Part shown: piece by piece, positions 14,381 to 22,581 of the stretch | Numbering within the stretch: the first letter of the stretch is position 1 | Layout: each line of letters begins with the position of its first letter | Origin: Bacillota bacterium | Lineage (GTDB): Bacteria > Bacillota > Clostridia > Christensenellales > UMGS416 | Assembly (NCBI GenBank): GCA_023428265.1 | Contig: JAEYYW010000021.1 | Coordinates: 1-32,628, forward strand | Direction of reading: 5' to 3' | DNA length: 32,628 bases | Program-made: the position numbers and the translations under genes | Notes under the pieces: model-generated | The model's database searches: none | Seen by the model: the letters and a program-made list of their open reading frames with translations, nothing else | Told to the model about the DNA's origin: nothing

Positions 14381-15178
14381 CTATCGGAATGCATCGCGCA
14401 ATATCTGTATTGCCTCCTCCATTTCCATCCCATTGCGAACCTCCGGCAGATACAGCATCTCCGCCAGCACCCGGTCCATTTCCGACGGCTGCTGCACCGT
14501 GGTCCAGTTCCCATAGAAAATGCTGTCCTCAGCAGTATACTGATCCTGCATCAGCCCCATGGATTGGATCAATTCTTCCAAAATCAAGTGGTTCCGTACC
14601 GTCTGGCTTGTCACATCGCTGGCGATGGCGACGGTGCCTTTCGTGATCGACTGGCTGTCGAACTCCGTCCAGAAGAACCCCCAGTTGCCGACCACATATC
14701 CGTCCACCACGTTTTTCATGTTGTCCAGCTTCACAAACCAGATGTCCGCGTTGGCGTCTTTTGTCACCAATGAGATTCCCGGGTAACCTTTTATGCCGTT
14801 GAGCCAACCCATTGCGCGGCGCACGGCATCCAGATCATCCTCAGTCGGTTCTCCGTGCACAGCCAGGCGGACCGGTGCCGCCCATTTCCGGATCGACATG
14901 CCGGAGCCGCCGTATTCACTGCCACCGGCCACGGTGCGGAAGGCGCCCAGCAGTTCCTCTTTGGTCAGACCCTCCACATCGAACAAACTGCCGGTTGCAG
15001 CAGAAGGAGACGGCGACAGGGCTGCCTGATCCGGGGTGCGGGAGGGCGCCGGGCTATCCCCTGCTGTGGTGTGCGACTGGGCAAGCGGTGACTGCTGCGG
15101 AGCGGGCAGGGGAAAAAGCCCGCAGCCGGTATTGGCGGCAATGGCAATAATGAGGAATATGAGAAGAATCCGCTTCAT
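14381..15178 (-). CDS. DUF2927 lipoprotein
   Basis: The 265-residue product starts with a lipoprotein-type signal: MKRILLIFLIIAIAANTGC, with the acceptor cysteine at residue 19. The -3 residue is Asn, which is unusual for a lipobox. A Ser/Pro/Ala-rich linker (about 20-70) leads to a C-terminal DUF2927 region with APVRLAVHGEPTEDD and NHLILEELIQSMGLMQD. That family pattern resembles a metallopeptidase helix but has no HExxH here. It is presumably anchored on the outer face of the membrane; its function is unknown. I chose ATG 15178 because AGGA lies 8 nt upstream; another ATG three codons earlier overlaps that site. The gene is divergent from ygiQ, with which it shares a short promoter region. 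Confidence 0.75.
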   Translation of the reverse strand: MKRILLIFLIIAIAANTGCGLFPLPAPQQSPLAQSHTTAGDSPAPSRTPDQAALSPSPSAATGSLFDVEGLTKEELLGAFRTVAGGSEYGGSGMSIRKWAAPVRLAVHGEPTEDDLDAVRRAMGWLNGIKGYPGISLVTKDANADIWFVKLDNMKNVVDGYVVGNWGFFWTEFDSQSITKGTVAIASDVTSQTVRNHLILEELIQSMGLMQDQYTAEDSIFYGNWTTVQQPSEMDRVLAEMLYLPEVRNGMEMEEAIQILRDAFR

Positions 15179-15218
15179 CGAAAGCATCCTGTTTCACCAG
15201 AGTTTGATCCTTATCGCC

Positions 15219-15248
15219 ATTCTAGCTTGCCGGTGCCGTGATCGTCAA
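15219..15248 (-). promoter_or_regulatory. Promoter of the DUF2927 lipoprotein gene
   Basis: On the minus strand, TTGACG (15243-15248) and TAGAAT (15219-15224) are separated by 18 nt. It is back-to-back with the ygiQ promoter, with 14 nt between the two -35 elements. Confidence 0.5.
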
Positions 15249-15262
15249 TATGGGCCCATTCT

Positions 15263-15291
15263 TTGATTTTCCCACCGGTTTCGGGTATACT
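15263..15291 (+). promoter_or_regulatory. Promoter of the ygiQ-like gene
   Basis: TTGATT (15263-15268) and TATACT (15286-15291) are separated by 17 nt. The predicted start near 15298 leaves about 20 nt, including AGGAGG at 15305-15310, before the GTG at 15319. This excludes the ATG at 15238 as the translation start. Confidence 0.65.
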
Positions 15292-15318
15292 TCAAATAAC
15301 CTTCAGGAGGATCTGCCC

Positions 15319-17301
15319 GTGCCTTTTTTGCCTGTGACAAAAGAAGAAATGACCGCCCTCGGCTGGGACAGGCCGGACTTTGTGTTCGTGTCCGGCGACG
15401 CCTATGTGGACCACCCCAGCTTCGGCCACGCGATCATCTCACGGGTGCTGGAAAAGCAGGGGTTTCGCGTGGCAATGCTCTGCCAGCCGGACTGGCGCGG
15501 AAAGGCTGACTTCCAGCGTTTCGGGCGGCCAAGGTTGGGTTTTTTGGTCTCCGCCGGCAACATTGACAGCATGGTCAACCATTACACTGCAAACAAGAAA
15601 AAGCGCAGCCAGGACGCTTATGCACCCGGCGGCAAGGCGGGCATGAGGCCGGACCGGGCCACGATCGTTTACTGCAACCGCATCCGTGAGGCCTATTCCA
15701 ACATCCCGGTCATCATCGGCGGTGTGGAAGCAAGCCTGCGGCGATTTGCTCATTACGACTATTGGGACAATGCCGTGCGCCGCAGCATCCTGACCGACTC
15801 CGGCGCCAACCTGCTGGTTTATGGCATGGGCGAGCTTGCCATCGCGCAGGTGGCAAAGCTCATGGAGAAGGGTGTGCCAATCGGCAACCTGCGCACAATC
15901 CCCGGCACCTGCGCCATTTCCGAATCGCAAGAGGAGGCGGGGGAGGGCATCGTGCTACCCTCCGCCGATGACGTCTCCACCAGCAAGCGGAAATATGCCG
16001 AGGCATTCCGCGTGCAGTATGAGCAGCAGGATGCCGCCCGCGGCAAGCGCCTGATCCAGAAACAGGATAAAAACTGGCTCATTCAGAACCCTCCGGCCCG
16101 GCCTCTCACGCAAGCTGAGATGGACGAAGTCTATGAGCTGCCCTACATGCGCACCTGGCACCCGATGTATGCCAAACAGGGAGGCGTGCCGGCAATAGCC
16201 GAGGTGGAGTTCTCCCTTGTTTCCTCGCGCGGGTGCTTCGGCGGCTGCTCGTTTTGCGCGCTGCACTTCCAGCAGGGCAGGGTGATCCAGGCCCGAAGTC
16301 ACCAGTCGCTTTTGAAGGAAGCGGAGATGCTCACCAAGCTGCCGGGCTTCAAAGGCTACATCCACGATGTGGGCGGCCCCACTGCCAACTTCCGCATGAC
16401 CGCCTGCGAGGGGCAGACCGAGCGCGGAGCCTGCTCCCACCGGCAGTGCCTCTATCCCAAGCCCTGCGAGCGCCTCACGCCCGACCATTCGGACTACATC
16501 GAGCTGCTCCGTAAGCTTCGGGCCATCCCCGGCGTCAAGAAGGTGTTCATCCGCTCCGGCCTGCGTTTCGATTATCTTCTGGCCGACCGCAAGGGATCGG
16601 CGTTTTTGAAGGAGCTTTGCGAGCACCACATCAGCGGGCAGCTGAAGGTCGCGCCGGAGCATGTGTCCGACACGGTGCTGCGGGCAATGGGCAAGCCGTC
16701 CTTCGATGTCTACCGCCAGTTTGTGCAGCGCTACCAAAACATGAACGAGCGCCTGGGCATGGAGCAATACCTGGTGCCCTATTTCATCTCATCCCACCCC
16801 GGCAGCGACCTCAAGGCTGCCATTGAGCTGGCGGAAGCCATGCGTGACATGCGCATTTACCCCGAGCAGGTGCAGGATTTCTACCCCACGCCGGGGTCTG
16901 TCTCCACCTGCATGTATCACACCGGTATCGATCCCAGGACGATGCAGCCGGTGCATGTGCCAATGGGGGAGGAGCGCCGCATGCAGCGGGCGCTGCTGCA
17001 ATACACCCGCAAGGAGAATCATGCCCTGGTGCGCAAGGCGCTCACGCAAGCCGGCCGCACAGACCTGATCGGCGGCAGCCCCAAGTGCCTTGTGCCTGCT
17101 GAGGGCACTGTGCCTTACCGCCCGTCTGGGAAGCCAAAAGCGGCAGGGCAAGGGCGTACGGCTGCCAAGCAGCCGGGCAGAAAGGCCCCAACCGGCAAGC
17201 AAAAGCCCCCGGCAAAAACCGGAGGCGGAAAAGCGATTGGGAAACCGGTTCAGGGTGGAGCGGTTAAGAGGAAGGAGAATGGCCGGGGGAAAAGCAAGTA
17301 G
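15319..17301 (+). CDS. ygiQ: YgiQ-family radical SAM protein
   Basis: The protein has the YgiQ layout: an N-terminal UPF0313 region beginning PFLPVTKEEMTALGWD with GDAYVDHPSFGHAII, and a radical SAM core whose cluster motif is CFGGCSFC (Cys306, Cys310, Cys313). A C-terminal DUF3362-like part with EQVQDFYPTPGS follows. Radical SAM enzymes bind a [4Fe-4S] cluster and cleave S-adenosylmethionine; the YgiQ reaction is not established. The 660 residues end in a Lys/Pro/Gly-rich tail of about 60 residues that could contact nucleic acid. I chose GTG 15319 because AGGAGG is 8 nt upstream and the product then starts like E. coli YgiQ at PFLP. It is convergent with the MerR gene, only 24 nt apart. Confidence 0.93.
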   Translation: MPFLPVTKEEMTALGWDRPDFVFVSGDAYVDHPSFGHAIISRVLEKQGFRVAMLCQPDWRGKADFQRFGRPRLGFLVSAGNIDSMVNHYTANKKKRSQDAYAPGGKAGMRPDRATIVYCNRIREAYSNIPVIIGGVEASLRRFAHYDYWDNAVRRSILTDSGANLLVYGMGELAIAQVAKLMEKGVPIGNLRTIPGTCAISESQEEAGEGIVLPSADDVSTSKRKYAEAFRVQYEQQDAARGKRLIQKQDKNWLIQNPPARPLTQAEMDEVYELPYMRTWHPMYAKQGGVPAIAEVEFSLVSSRGCFGGCSFCALHFQQGRVIQARSHQSLLKEAEMLTKLPGFKGYIHDVGGPTANFRMTACEGQTERGACSHRQCLYPKPCERLTPDHSDYIELLRKLRAIPGVKKVFIRSGLRFDYLLADRKGSAFLKELCEHHISGQLKVAPEHVSDTVLRAMGKPSFDVYRQFVQRYQNMNERLGMEQYLVPYFISSHPGSDLKAAIELAEAMRDMRIYPEQVQDFYPTPGSVSTCMYHTGIDPRTMQPVHVPMGEERRMQRALLQYTRKENHALVRKALTQAGRTDLIGGSPKCLVPAEGTVPYRPSGKPKAAGQGRTAAKQPGRKAPTGKQKPPAKTGGGKAIGKPVQGGAVKRKENGRGKSK

Positions 17302-17325
17302 TCAAGTAGAGCAGGGGGAGCAGCA

Positions 17326-18084
17326 TTACTTCCTCCCCACGCAATACACCTTCATGGCCTTGCTCTGGAAGGCAGCCAGCCCCGGTTTCACCTTGTCAAT
17401 GTTTTCGGTGAACCGCTGGTCGTCCACATAAAGGTTGCTCAAGCCCGCATAGACTTCCAGCGAGCAGTCATAAAAACTATCGTCGATATAGTGGAAGTGG
17501 CGGTCAATCACGGCCTGCACGGCGGGGTCGGCGGGGTCGCGGCCTTCGGCCATCAGGTCAGCCAAGTCGGTCTGGATCTGGCCGCCCTTCTGCATGACCT
17601 CAGCCCACTCCCTTTTGCCATATCGTTTGGTTTTGTCGCGCTGCTGCCAACCGGGATACTTTTGGTCCACTTCCTGGGCATATTTCTTTTGCTGTTCCTC
17701 AATCTCGGTCATGTCGAAGTTCTCAAAATAGTCCTTGTCCTGCATCATGTTGCCTCCTTTGATTGCGTTTAAGGTCTTGTCCACGGTGTCCAGCAGCTTG
17801 TCCAGCCGCTCGCGGCGTTTAAGCAGCAGCGAGCGGTGCTGCCGCAGCGTACTGGCTTCGTCAAAGCCGGGGCTGTCCAGTATGGCACGAATCGCTTCCA
17901 ACGAAAAATCCAGCTCCTTGAAGAACAGCACCTGCTGCAGGCGCTTGAGCTCCACCGGGCCATAAAGCCGATAGCCCGCACCGCTGTGCGCCGCCGGACG
18001 CAGCAGCCCGATCTCGTCGTAGTGGTGCAGCGTGCGCACGCTGACGCCTGCCAGTCTGGATAGTTCTTTGACCGTGTAGTTCAT
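17326..18084 (-). CDS. MerR-family regulator with TipAS ligand-binding domain
   Basis: Residues 1-70 are a MerR winged helix-turn-helix (YTVKELSRLAGVSVRTLHHY, then GYRLYGPVELKRLQQV). A long dimerisation helix extends to about residue 110. The C-terminal part (about 125-245, with WAEVMQKGGQIQTDLADLM and HFHYIDDSFYDCS) matches the TipAS antibiotic-recognition domain, which in Streptomyces TipA binds thiopeptides. It probably senses a drug or metabolite and activates transcription by realigning a promoter with a long spacer. Its own promoter has exactly this architecture (18114-18144), suggesting autoregulation. The size, 252 residues, is normal for TipAL. No efflux or resistance gene is adjacent, so its targets, other than itself, lie elsewhere. 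Confidence 0.9.
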   Translation of the reverse strand: MNYTVKELSRLAGVSVRTLHHYDEIGLLRPAAHSGAGYRLYGPVELKRLQQVLFFKELDFSLEAIRAILDSPGFDEASTLRQHRSLLLKRRERLDKLLDTVDKTLNAIKGGNMMQDKDYFENFDMTEIEEQQKKYAQEVDQKYPGWQQRDKTKRYGKREWAEVMQKGGQIQTDLADLMAEGRDPADPAVQAVIDRHFHYIDDSFYDCSLEVYAGLSNLYVDDQRFTENIDKVKPGLAAFQSKAMKVYCVGRK

Positions 18085-18113
18085 TGCTCATCATCTCCCG
18101 GCCGGATGATTGC

Positions 18114-18144
18114 AGTATAAACTATGACGCTGCGTGAGGGTCAA
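18114..18144 (-). promoter_or_regulatory. MerR-type promoter with 19-bp spacer and internal dyad
   Basis: On the minus strand, TTGACC (18139-18144) and TATACT (18114-18119) are separated by 19 nt, the over-long spacing typical of MerR-activated promoters. An imperfect dyad sits in the spacer (plus strand TGACGC-N7-GGGTCA, 18125-18143), where MerR proteins bind. It drives the TipA-like gene itself. Confidence 0.65.
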
Positions 18145-18183
18145 GATTTATTTTTGCATATTTTGCGGCAGGGGGGATTTCCC

Positions 18184-18211
18184 TTGACAATCCCCCAATT
18201 GATGCTATGAT
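18184..18211 (+). promoter_or_regulatory. Promoter of the trmH-ATP-grasp operon
   Basis: A perfect TTGACA (18184-18189) is followed after 16 nt by TATGAT (18206-18211), about 30 nt before the methyltransferase start. It is divergent from the MerR promoter, with about 40 nt between the two -35 elements. Confidence 0.7.
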
Positions 18212-18241
18212 TTCCAAGTATTCCAATGCCCGGAGATCACC

Positions 18242-19051
18242 ATGTCCGAACGCATCACCAGCCTGCAAAACCCCCGCGTCAAAAACATACTGCGCCTATC
18301 CAAAGCCAACGAGCGCCGCCGGCAGGAGCTCATTGTGATTGAGGGCTTCCGTGAGATATCCATGGCCGTGCAGTCGGGGTTTCTTGTGCGGGAGTTGTAT
18401 GTCGCGCCGGAGGTCAATCCCCATCCGGACACGCAGGCGCTGCTGGCAGCCTTGCCGCCCGATTGCGCGGTTTATGAGATCGCCAGGGCGGTGTTTGAAA
18501 AGGCAGCCTACCGCGACAACTCTGATGGGCTGATCGCGCTGGCCGAGCCCAAGGCGCTCTCCCTGGACGCATTGAAGCTGGAGGATAACCCGCTGATCCT
18601 GGTGATGGAATCGCCGGAAAAGCCCGGCAACATCGGCGCAATCCTACGCACCGCCGATGCTGCGGCGCTGGACGCCGTGATCGTGTGCGATCCCAAAACA
18701 GACCTTTATAATCCGAATGTGATCAGATCCAGCCTTGGGTGCATCTTCAGCTGCCCGATTGCGGTTTGCACCTCCAGGGAGGCCCTGGATTTTCTTGCGG
18801 AGCGTGGAATCCGCACCTATGCCGCGGCGCTTTCGGCAAGCAAGTATTATTACGAAGCGGATTTCACCGGCCCAGCAGCCATTGTGATGGGCTCGGAAGC
18901 TGACGGGTTGACAGGGCTCTGGCTGAGCGAGGCCAGCATGCAGATCAAGATTCCCATGGGTGGCCGGGTGGATTCATTAAACCTTTCCACCTCGGCGGCG
19001 GTGCTGGTGTTTGACGCCAAGCGGCAGCGCGATTGCCGCGGCACCCCATGA
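18242..19051 (+). CDS. TrmH-family (SpoU) RNA 2'-O-methyltransferase
   Basis: The 269-residue protein has an N-terminal substrate-binding domain (ERITSLQNPRVKNILRLSKA), then the SPOUT knotted methyltransferase fold with its three family motifs: ESPEKPGNIGAILRTADA, VMGSEADGL and IPMGGRVDSLNLSTSAAVL. It would methylate the 2'-OH of a ribose in rRNA or tRNA using S-adenosylmethionine. The closest layout is the YsgA-like group of Bacillota, for which the target nucleotide is not fixed, so no symbol is given. GGAG at 18232-18235 lies 6 nt before the ATG. It is the first gene of an operon with two ATP-grasp ligases, the next starting 14 nt downstream. Confidence 0.92.
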   Translation: MSERITSLQNPRVKNILRLSKANERRRQELIVIEGFREISMAVQSGFLVRELYVAPEVNPHPDTQALLAALPPDCAVYEIARAVFEKAAYRDNSDGLIALAEPKALSLDALKLEDNPLILVMESPEKPGNIGAILRTADAAALDAVIVCDPKTDLYNPNVIRSSLGCIFSCPIAVCTSREALDFLAERGIRTYAAALSASKYYYEADFTGPAAIVMGSEADGLTGLWLSEASMQIKIPMGGRVDSLNLSTSAAVLVFDAKRQRDCRGTP

Positions 19052-19064
19052 GAGCAGGAGCCCC

Positions 19065-19967
19065 ATGAAGAAACTGGACGGATGGATCCTCTACAACGGC
19101 TCTCTGAAAAGCTCCAAGTTTCAGGAGCATATTGACTGGCTGGCTTCCAGCCTGCAACGGCATGGCGCAACCTGCGTTGCGGTGCACAATGGCATGATGC
19201 CGGCGTTGATTGCCGGTGACCAGATCGCCCTGCGGCAGGGTCTGGAGCTTCCATTGCCGGACTTTGCAGTGTTTTGGGACAAGGATGTGCGCCTGGGCTT
19301 GCAGTTGGAGGCAATGGGCCTGCGGCTCTTTAACCCGGCATCCGTCGTGGCGGCTTGTGATGACAAATCGATGACCCACATTGCGTTGGCAGCCCAGGGC
19401 ATCCCCATGCCCAAGACCATTGTGGCGCCGCTTATTTTCTCCGGCCACGGAGAGCACGACCAGCATTTTCTGGAATATGTGCAGGACGAGTTGAAGTTCC
19501 CGATGGTAGTGAAGGAATGCTTCGGTTCCTTCGGGGCGCAGGTTTATCTGGCGCAAAACCCGACGGAGCTTGCTGCTTTGCACAGCAATCTGCTCCACAC
19601 CCCGCATCTGTATCAGCAGTTCATCGCGACCAGTTATGGCCGTGATGTGCGCATCCAGGTGGTGGGGGAGCAGGCTGTGGCCTCCGTGCTGCGGGTGTCT
19701 GACCATGACTTCCGCGCCAATGTGACCAACGGCGGCAGGATGGAGCCATTCCAGCCACCCCGGGAGTTTACCGACATGGCCATCCGCTGCAGCCGCGTTC
19801 TGGGTGCCGATTTTACCGGCGTGGACCTGCTCTTTGGGCCAGGCGGCGAACCGGTGCTCTGCGAGGTCAATTCCAACGCCCACTTTAAAAACCTTTTCAA
19901 CTGCACCGGCGTGGATGTGGCCGATCACATCGCCCGGCACATTACCCGGGTGATGACCCATGGATGA
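19065..19967 (+). CDS. RimK-like ATP-grasp ligase, first of a tandem pair
   Basis: ATP-grasp ligases of this type join an amino acid or other amine to a carboxylate using ATP. The 300 residues contain an N-terminal pre-ATP-grasp domain starting KKLDGWILYNGS, an ATP-binding lysine region (FPMVVKECFGSFGAQVYL), and the metal-binding strand VDLLFGPGGEPVLCEVNSN with the expected E-x-N. The length is close to RimK and LysX. I chose ATG 19065, preceded by AGGAG at 19056-19060; the longer frame overlaps the trmH end and has no ribosome site. Its stop overlaps the next ATP-grasp gene by 8 nt. The substrate is unknown: ribosomal protein S6 modification, a cofactor or a small peptide are all possible. 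Confidence 0.85.
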   Translation: MKKLDGWILYNGSLKSSKFQEHIDWLASSLQRHGATCVAVHNGMMPALIAGDQIALRQGLELPLPDFAVFWDKDVRLGLQLEAMGLRLFNPASVVAACDDKSMTHIALAAQGIPMPKTIVAPLIFSGHGEHDQHFLEYVQDELKFPMVVKECFGSFGAQVYLAQNPTELAALHSNLLHTPHLYQQFIATSYGRDVRIQVVGEQAVASVLRVSDHDFRANVTNGGRMEPFQPPREFTDMAIRCSRVLGADFTGVDLLFGPGGEPVLCEVNSNAHFKNLFNCTGVDVADHIARHITRVMTHG

Positions 19968-20793
19968 GGGCTGGCTTATCTACTGCCGGGAAGACTGGCA
20001 GAAGAACCGTGCCTATGCGGACCGCCTGATGGAGCGGGCAGGCGTTTATGGCCTGGGTCTGAAGCTAGCGTTGCGGGAAGAGCTGGGCGATGCGGCTTTG
20101 GCCAGCGGCCCGTTGCCGCTCTTTGCCGTGAACCGCTCGCGAGACTGGTGCTTGGCGCAGGGGATGGAGCGGGCAGGGTGCATCGTCTCCAATCCCTCCG
20201 AGGCCTGCCGGATCGGCAACGACAAGGTGGAAAGCCACCGGTTGGCGGCGCGGTTGGGGCTTCCGCAGGTGGATATGGCCGTTTGCCGTAACGATCCCGA
20301 TGCGTTGGGATCGCAGCAGTTGGGCTATCCGGTAGTGGTAAAAGACCCGTTTGGTCATGGCGGCACCGGCGTTTTCCTGGCCCGCAACCGGGAGGAACTG
20401 CTGTCAGTTGCCGCCCGGCTGCCCTGTGGATCGGTGCTGCTGCAGCGCCTCTGCCGCATGCCCGGCGTCGATCTTCGCGTGTTTGTGCTGGACGGGGAAG
20501 TGCTGGCCGCCGTGCGCCGGCAATCGAGCACGGATTTCCGCGCTAACCTGTCGTTGGGAGCTTCGGTGGAGCTGTGTGAGCCGGGGGCCCGTGAGGTGGA
20601 AATGGTGCGGGCGATCACAGCCGCGCTGCCGCTGGACTATGCCGGCATTGATTTCATTTATGACAGCCCCGATCAGCCTTTATTCAACGAGATCGAAGAC
20701 GCTGTGGGGTCCCGATCGCTGTATCAGCTGGGCGGGCCGGACACGGCGGATGCCTATATGGCGCTTCTCGCGCAGAAGATCAAGCGCAGTTGA
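19960..20793 (+). CDS. RimK-like ATP-grasp ligase, second of a tandem pair
   Basis: This 277-residue paralogue of the preceding gene shares its opening pattern (GWLIYCREDW against GWILYNGSLK) and fold: a conserved lysine in YPVVVKDPFGHGGTGVFLAR, DLRVFVLDGEVLAAVRR and the metal strand GIDFIYDSPDQPLFNEIEDAVG. The E-x-N of the metal site in its neighbour is E-x-E here, so the active sites differ. The ATG overlaps the previous stop by 8 nt, which suggests the two products are made in equal amounts and could form a heteromer or act in sequence. It is the last gene of the trmH operon. The function is unknown beyond ATP-dependent carboxylate-amine ligation. Confidence 0.82.
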   Translation: MDEGWLIYCREDWQKNRAYADRLMERAGVYGLGLKLALREELGDAALASGPLPLFAVNRSRDWCLAQGMERAGCIVSNPSEACRIGNDKVESHRLAARLGLPQVDMAVCRNDPDALGSQQLGYPVVVKDPFGHGGTGVFLARNREELLSVAARLPCGSVLLQRLCRMPGVDLRVFVLDGEVLAAVRRQSSTDFRANLSLGASVELCEPGAREVEMVRAITAALPLDYAGIDFIYDSPDQPLFNEIEDAVGSRSLYQLGGPDTADAYMALLAQKIKRS

Positions 20794-20848
20794 ACCAGGC
20801 TCGCCTTCCTTTTGAAGGAGAGAAGAGAACCTTTTGTAGTGCTTTTGA

Positions 20849-20877
20849 ATGACAAGCCCCCCAAATAGGTATATAAT
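20849..20877 (+). promoter_or_regulatory. Promoter of the NYN-sfsA unit
   Basis: ATGACA (20849-20854) and a perfect TATAAT (20872-20877) are separated by 17 nt. The start near 20884 leaves about 55 nt before the NYN gene, and this argues against an upstream ATG at 20887 as the translation start. Confidence 0.6.
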
Positions 20878-20940
20878 GAACGCAATATGATCCACAATAT
20901 GAAAGTGCAGCGCCATCTGTGCGCATACGGAAGGAACCCT

Positions 20941-21756
20941 ATGGAATCAAATCATGATTTAAAACTTGCCGTCTTGATTGACGCGGAAAATGTGTCCTAC
21001 AGCTGGGTCAAGCCCATCATGGCTGAGATTGCCCGCTACGGCACACCCACGATCAAGCGCATCTATACCGACTGGACGCAGCCCACCTCTTCCGGGTGGA
21101 AGAATGTGCTGCTGGAATATGCCATCACGCCGATCCAGCAATACCGCTACACCGCCGGGAAGAACAGTTCCGACGCCGCGATGATCATCGACGCGATGGA
21201 CATCCTCTACTCCCAGAAGGTGGACGGCTTTTGCATCGTCTCCAGCGACAGTGACTTTACAAGGCTGGCGCAGCGGCTCCGCGAGGCGGGCATGCGCGTG
21301 CTGGGAATTGGCGTAAAGAAGACGCCGGTGCCCTTTAAGGCATCCTGCGAACGGTTCATCTATGTGGAAAACCTGAAGGAGACACCGGTGGAAACGCCGC
21401 CGGCCATCAGCAAAGCCGCCGCCCAGCATGCCGCGGCTGCAGCCGTTGCGGCTGCAGCCGGCAACGGTAACGCCATTGCCGCGTCGGCGGATTCCTCCGA
21501 TGAGGAGTCGGCCATGAGCATCGAAAAACTGGCCAAACTGCTGGCCGTGACCACAACCGACCTGGCTGAGGAGTCTGGCTGGGCATCGCTTTCCGACGTT
21601 GGCAGCTTGCTGGCCAAGAAGGTGCCGGATTTTGACACCCGCAACTACGGGTTCCGCACACTGACGCCGCTGGTGGAATCGCTGGGCATCTTTGAAATCG
21701 ACAAGCGCCAGACCAGCCGGCCCAACATCTGGCATGTTTACATCAAGAACAAATAA
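20941..21756 (+). CDS. NYN-domain (LabA/DUF88) protein with C-terminal LOTUS/OST-HTH domain
   Basis: Residues 1 to about 145 form an NYN (PIN-like) putative RNase domain. Its acidic residues lie in AVLIDAEN (Asp14), SSDAAMIIDAMDIL and VSSDSDFTRLAQRLR. An Ala-rich, low-complexity linker (about 155-190) joins it to a C-terminal LOTUS/OST-HTH domain (about 195-270, MSIEKLAKLLAVTTTDL and NYGFRTLTPLVESLGIFEI), a fold that binds RNA or G-quadruplexes. The pairing is known in bacteria, and a role in RNA turnover is likely but untested. AAGGA at 20931-20935 is 5 nt before the chosen ATG. The gene is 3 nt from sfsA, so the two form an operon. Confidence 0.9.
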   Translation: MESNHDLKLAVLIDAENVSYSWVKPIMAEIARYGTPTIKRIYTDWTQPTSSGWKNVLLEYAITPIQQYRYTAGKNSSDAAMIIDAMDILYSQKVDGFCIVSSDSDFTRLAQRLREAGMRVLGIGVKKTPVPFKASCERFIYVENLKETPVETPPAISKAAAQHAAAAAVAAAAGNGNAIAASADSSDEESAMSIEKLAKLLAVTTTDLAEESGWASLSDVGSLLAKKVPDFDTRNYGFRTLTPLVESLGIFEIDKRQTSRPNIWHVYIKNK

Positions 21757-21759
21757 GCC

Positions 21760-22479
21760 ATGGAGATCCCAAATCTGACAGACGCTGTTTTCCTCCGCCG
21801 GGAAAACCGCTTTGCCGCCAAGGTGCTGCTGAATGGCCGGATCGTGGCCTGCCATGTGCCCAACTCCGGGCGGCTGCGAGAGCTGCTGGTGGCGGATGCC
21901 CCGGTGCGTGTGATTCCTTATCGGGGCGGCGGCAAAACTGCCTGCGGCCTTGTGATGGTGAAAAACCTGGGCCATTGGGTGGTGATCGATGCCCACCGCG
22001 CCAACGCCGTGGCGCAGGAAGCAATCCTCAATGGCATCGTGCCGGGCCTCGAAAGCGTTGAAGCGATCCGGAGAGAGGTCACATGCGGCAGCAGCCGGTT
22101 TGATCTGGCCTGCATGGTGAACGGCGTGCTCCAATATGTGGAGGTGAAATGCTCCACACTGCAGAAAGATGGCGTCGGCATGTTTCCAGACGCTCCCACT
22201 GAGCGGGGTTGGAAACACCTGCGGGAGCTCACGGAGCTAAGCCTTGGCGGTACTTGCTGCCATGTGCTGTTTGTGATGCAGCACCCGGCTTCGCAATCGT
22301 TCCGGCCCCATTGGGAGACTGACCCGGTGTTTGCCCGGCTGCTGGGAGATGCCATCGACGCCGGTGTGCGGGTGCATGCGCTCGTCTGCCAGGTGGATGA
22401 ATGCTCCGTGAGAGCCGTTGGCGCGGTGGCGGTGTCCAAATCCGTCACAGTTCCCCCTGGAGCCATCCCGCAGGCGTAG
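21760..22479 (+). CDS. sfsA: SfsA (sugar fermentation stimulation protein homologue)
   Basis: The 239-residue product has the SfsA pattern: an N-terminal OB-like part (RFAAKVLLNGRIVACHVPNSGRL in two blocks) and a restriction-endonuclease-like core with SSRFDLACMV, YVEVKCSTL, FPDAPTERGWKHLREL and HVLFVMQHP. The Asp and the E-x-K of the core are the residues expected of a nuclease centre. In E. coli SfsA binds DNA and affects maltose genes, but its biochemical role is unclear. The ATG is 3 nt after the NYN gene stop, with no clear ribosome site, so translation is probably coupled. A strong terminator follows. Confidence 0.92.
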   Translation: MEIPNLTDAVFLRRENRFAAKVLLNGRIVACHVPNSGRLRELLVADAPVRVIPYRGGGKTACGLVMVKNLGHWVVIDAHRANAVAQEAILNGIVPGLESVEAIRREVTCGSSRFDLACMVNGVLQYVEVKCSTLQKDGVGMFPDAPTERGWKHLRELTELSLGGTCCHVLFVMQHPASQSFRPHWETDPVFARLLGDAIDAGVRVHALVCQVDECSVRAVGAVAVSKSVTVPPGAIPQA

Positions 22480-22542
22480 GCGGGGGAGTTGCCTTCATTG
22501 ATGCCTGCCAGAACCTGATCAACAGTGATGAAACTGAATGGA

Positions 22543-22573
22543 GCCGCGCGGAGGTTCGCCGTGCGGCCTTTTT
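22543..22573 (+). terminator. Rho-independent terminator after sfsA
   Basis: GCCGCGCGG (22543-22551) pairs with CCGTGCGGC (22559-22567), a 9-bp stem with one G-U pair and a 7-nt loop, followed by CTTTTT. Confidence 0.85.
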
Positions 22574-22581
22574 GCTGTAAT

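Noticed and set aside
17315..17338. GGGGAG/CTCCCC hairpin between convergent ygiQ and the MerR gene
   Set aside because: A 6-bp stem with an 11-nt loop and no T-tract, partly inside the MerR gene end; not convincing.
20804..20818. CCTTC/GAAGG hairpin after the second ATP-grasp gene
   Set aside because: Only 5 bp and no T-tract; too weak to call a terminator.
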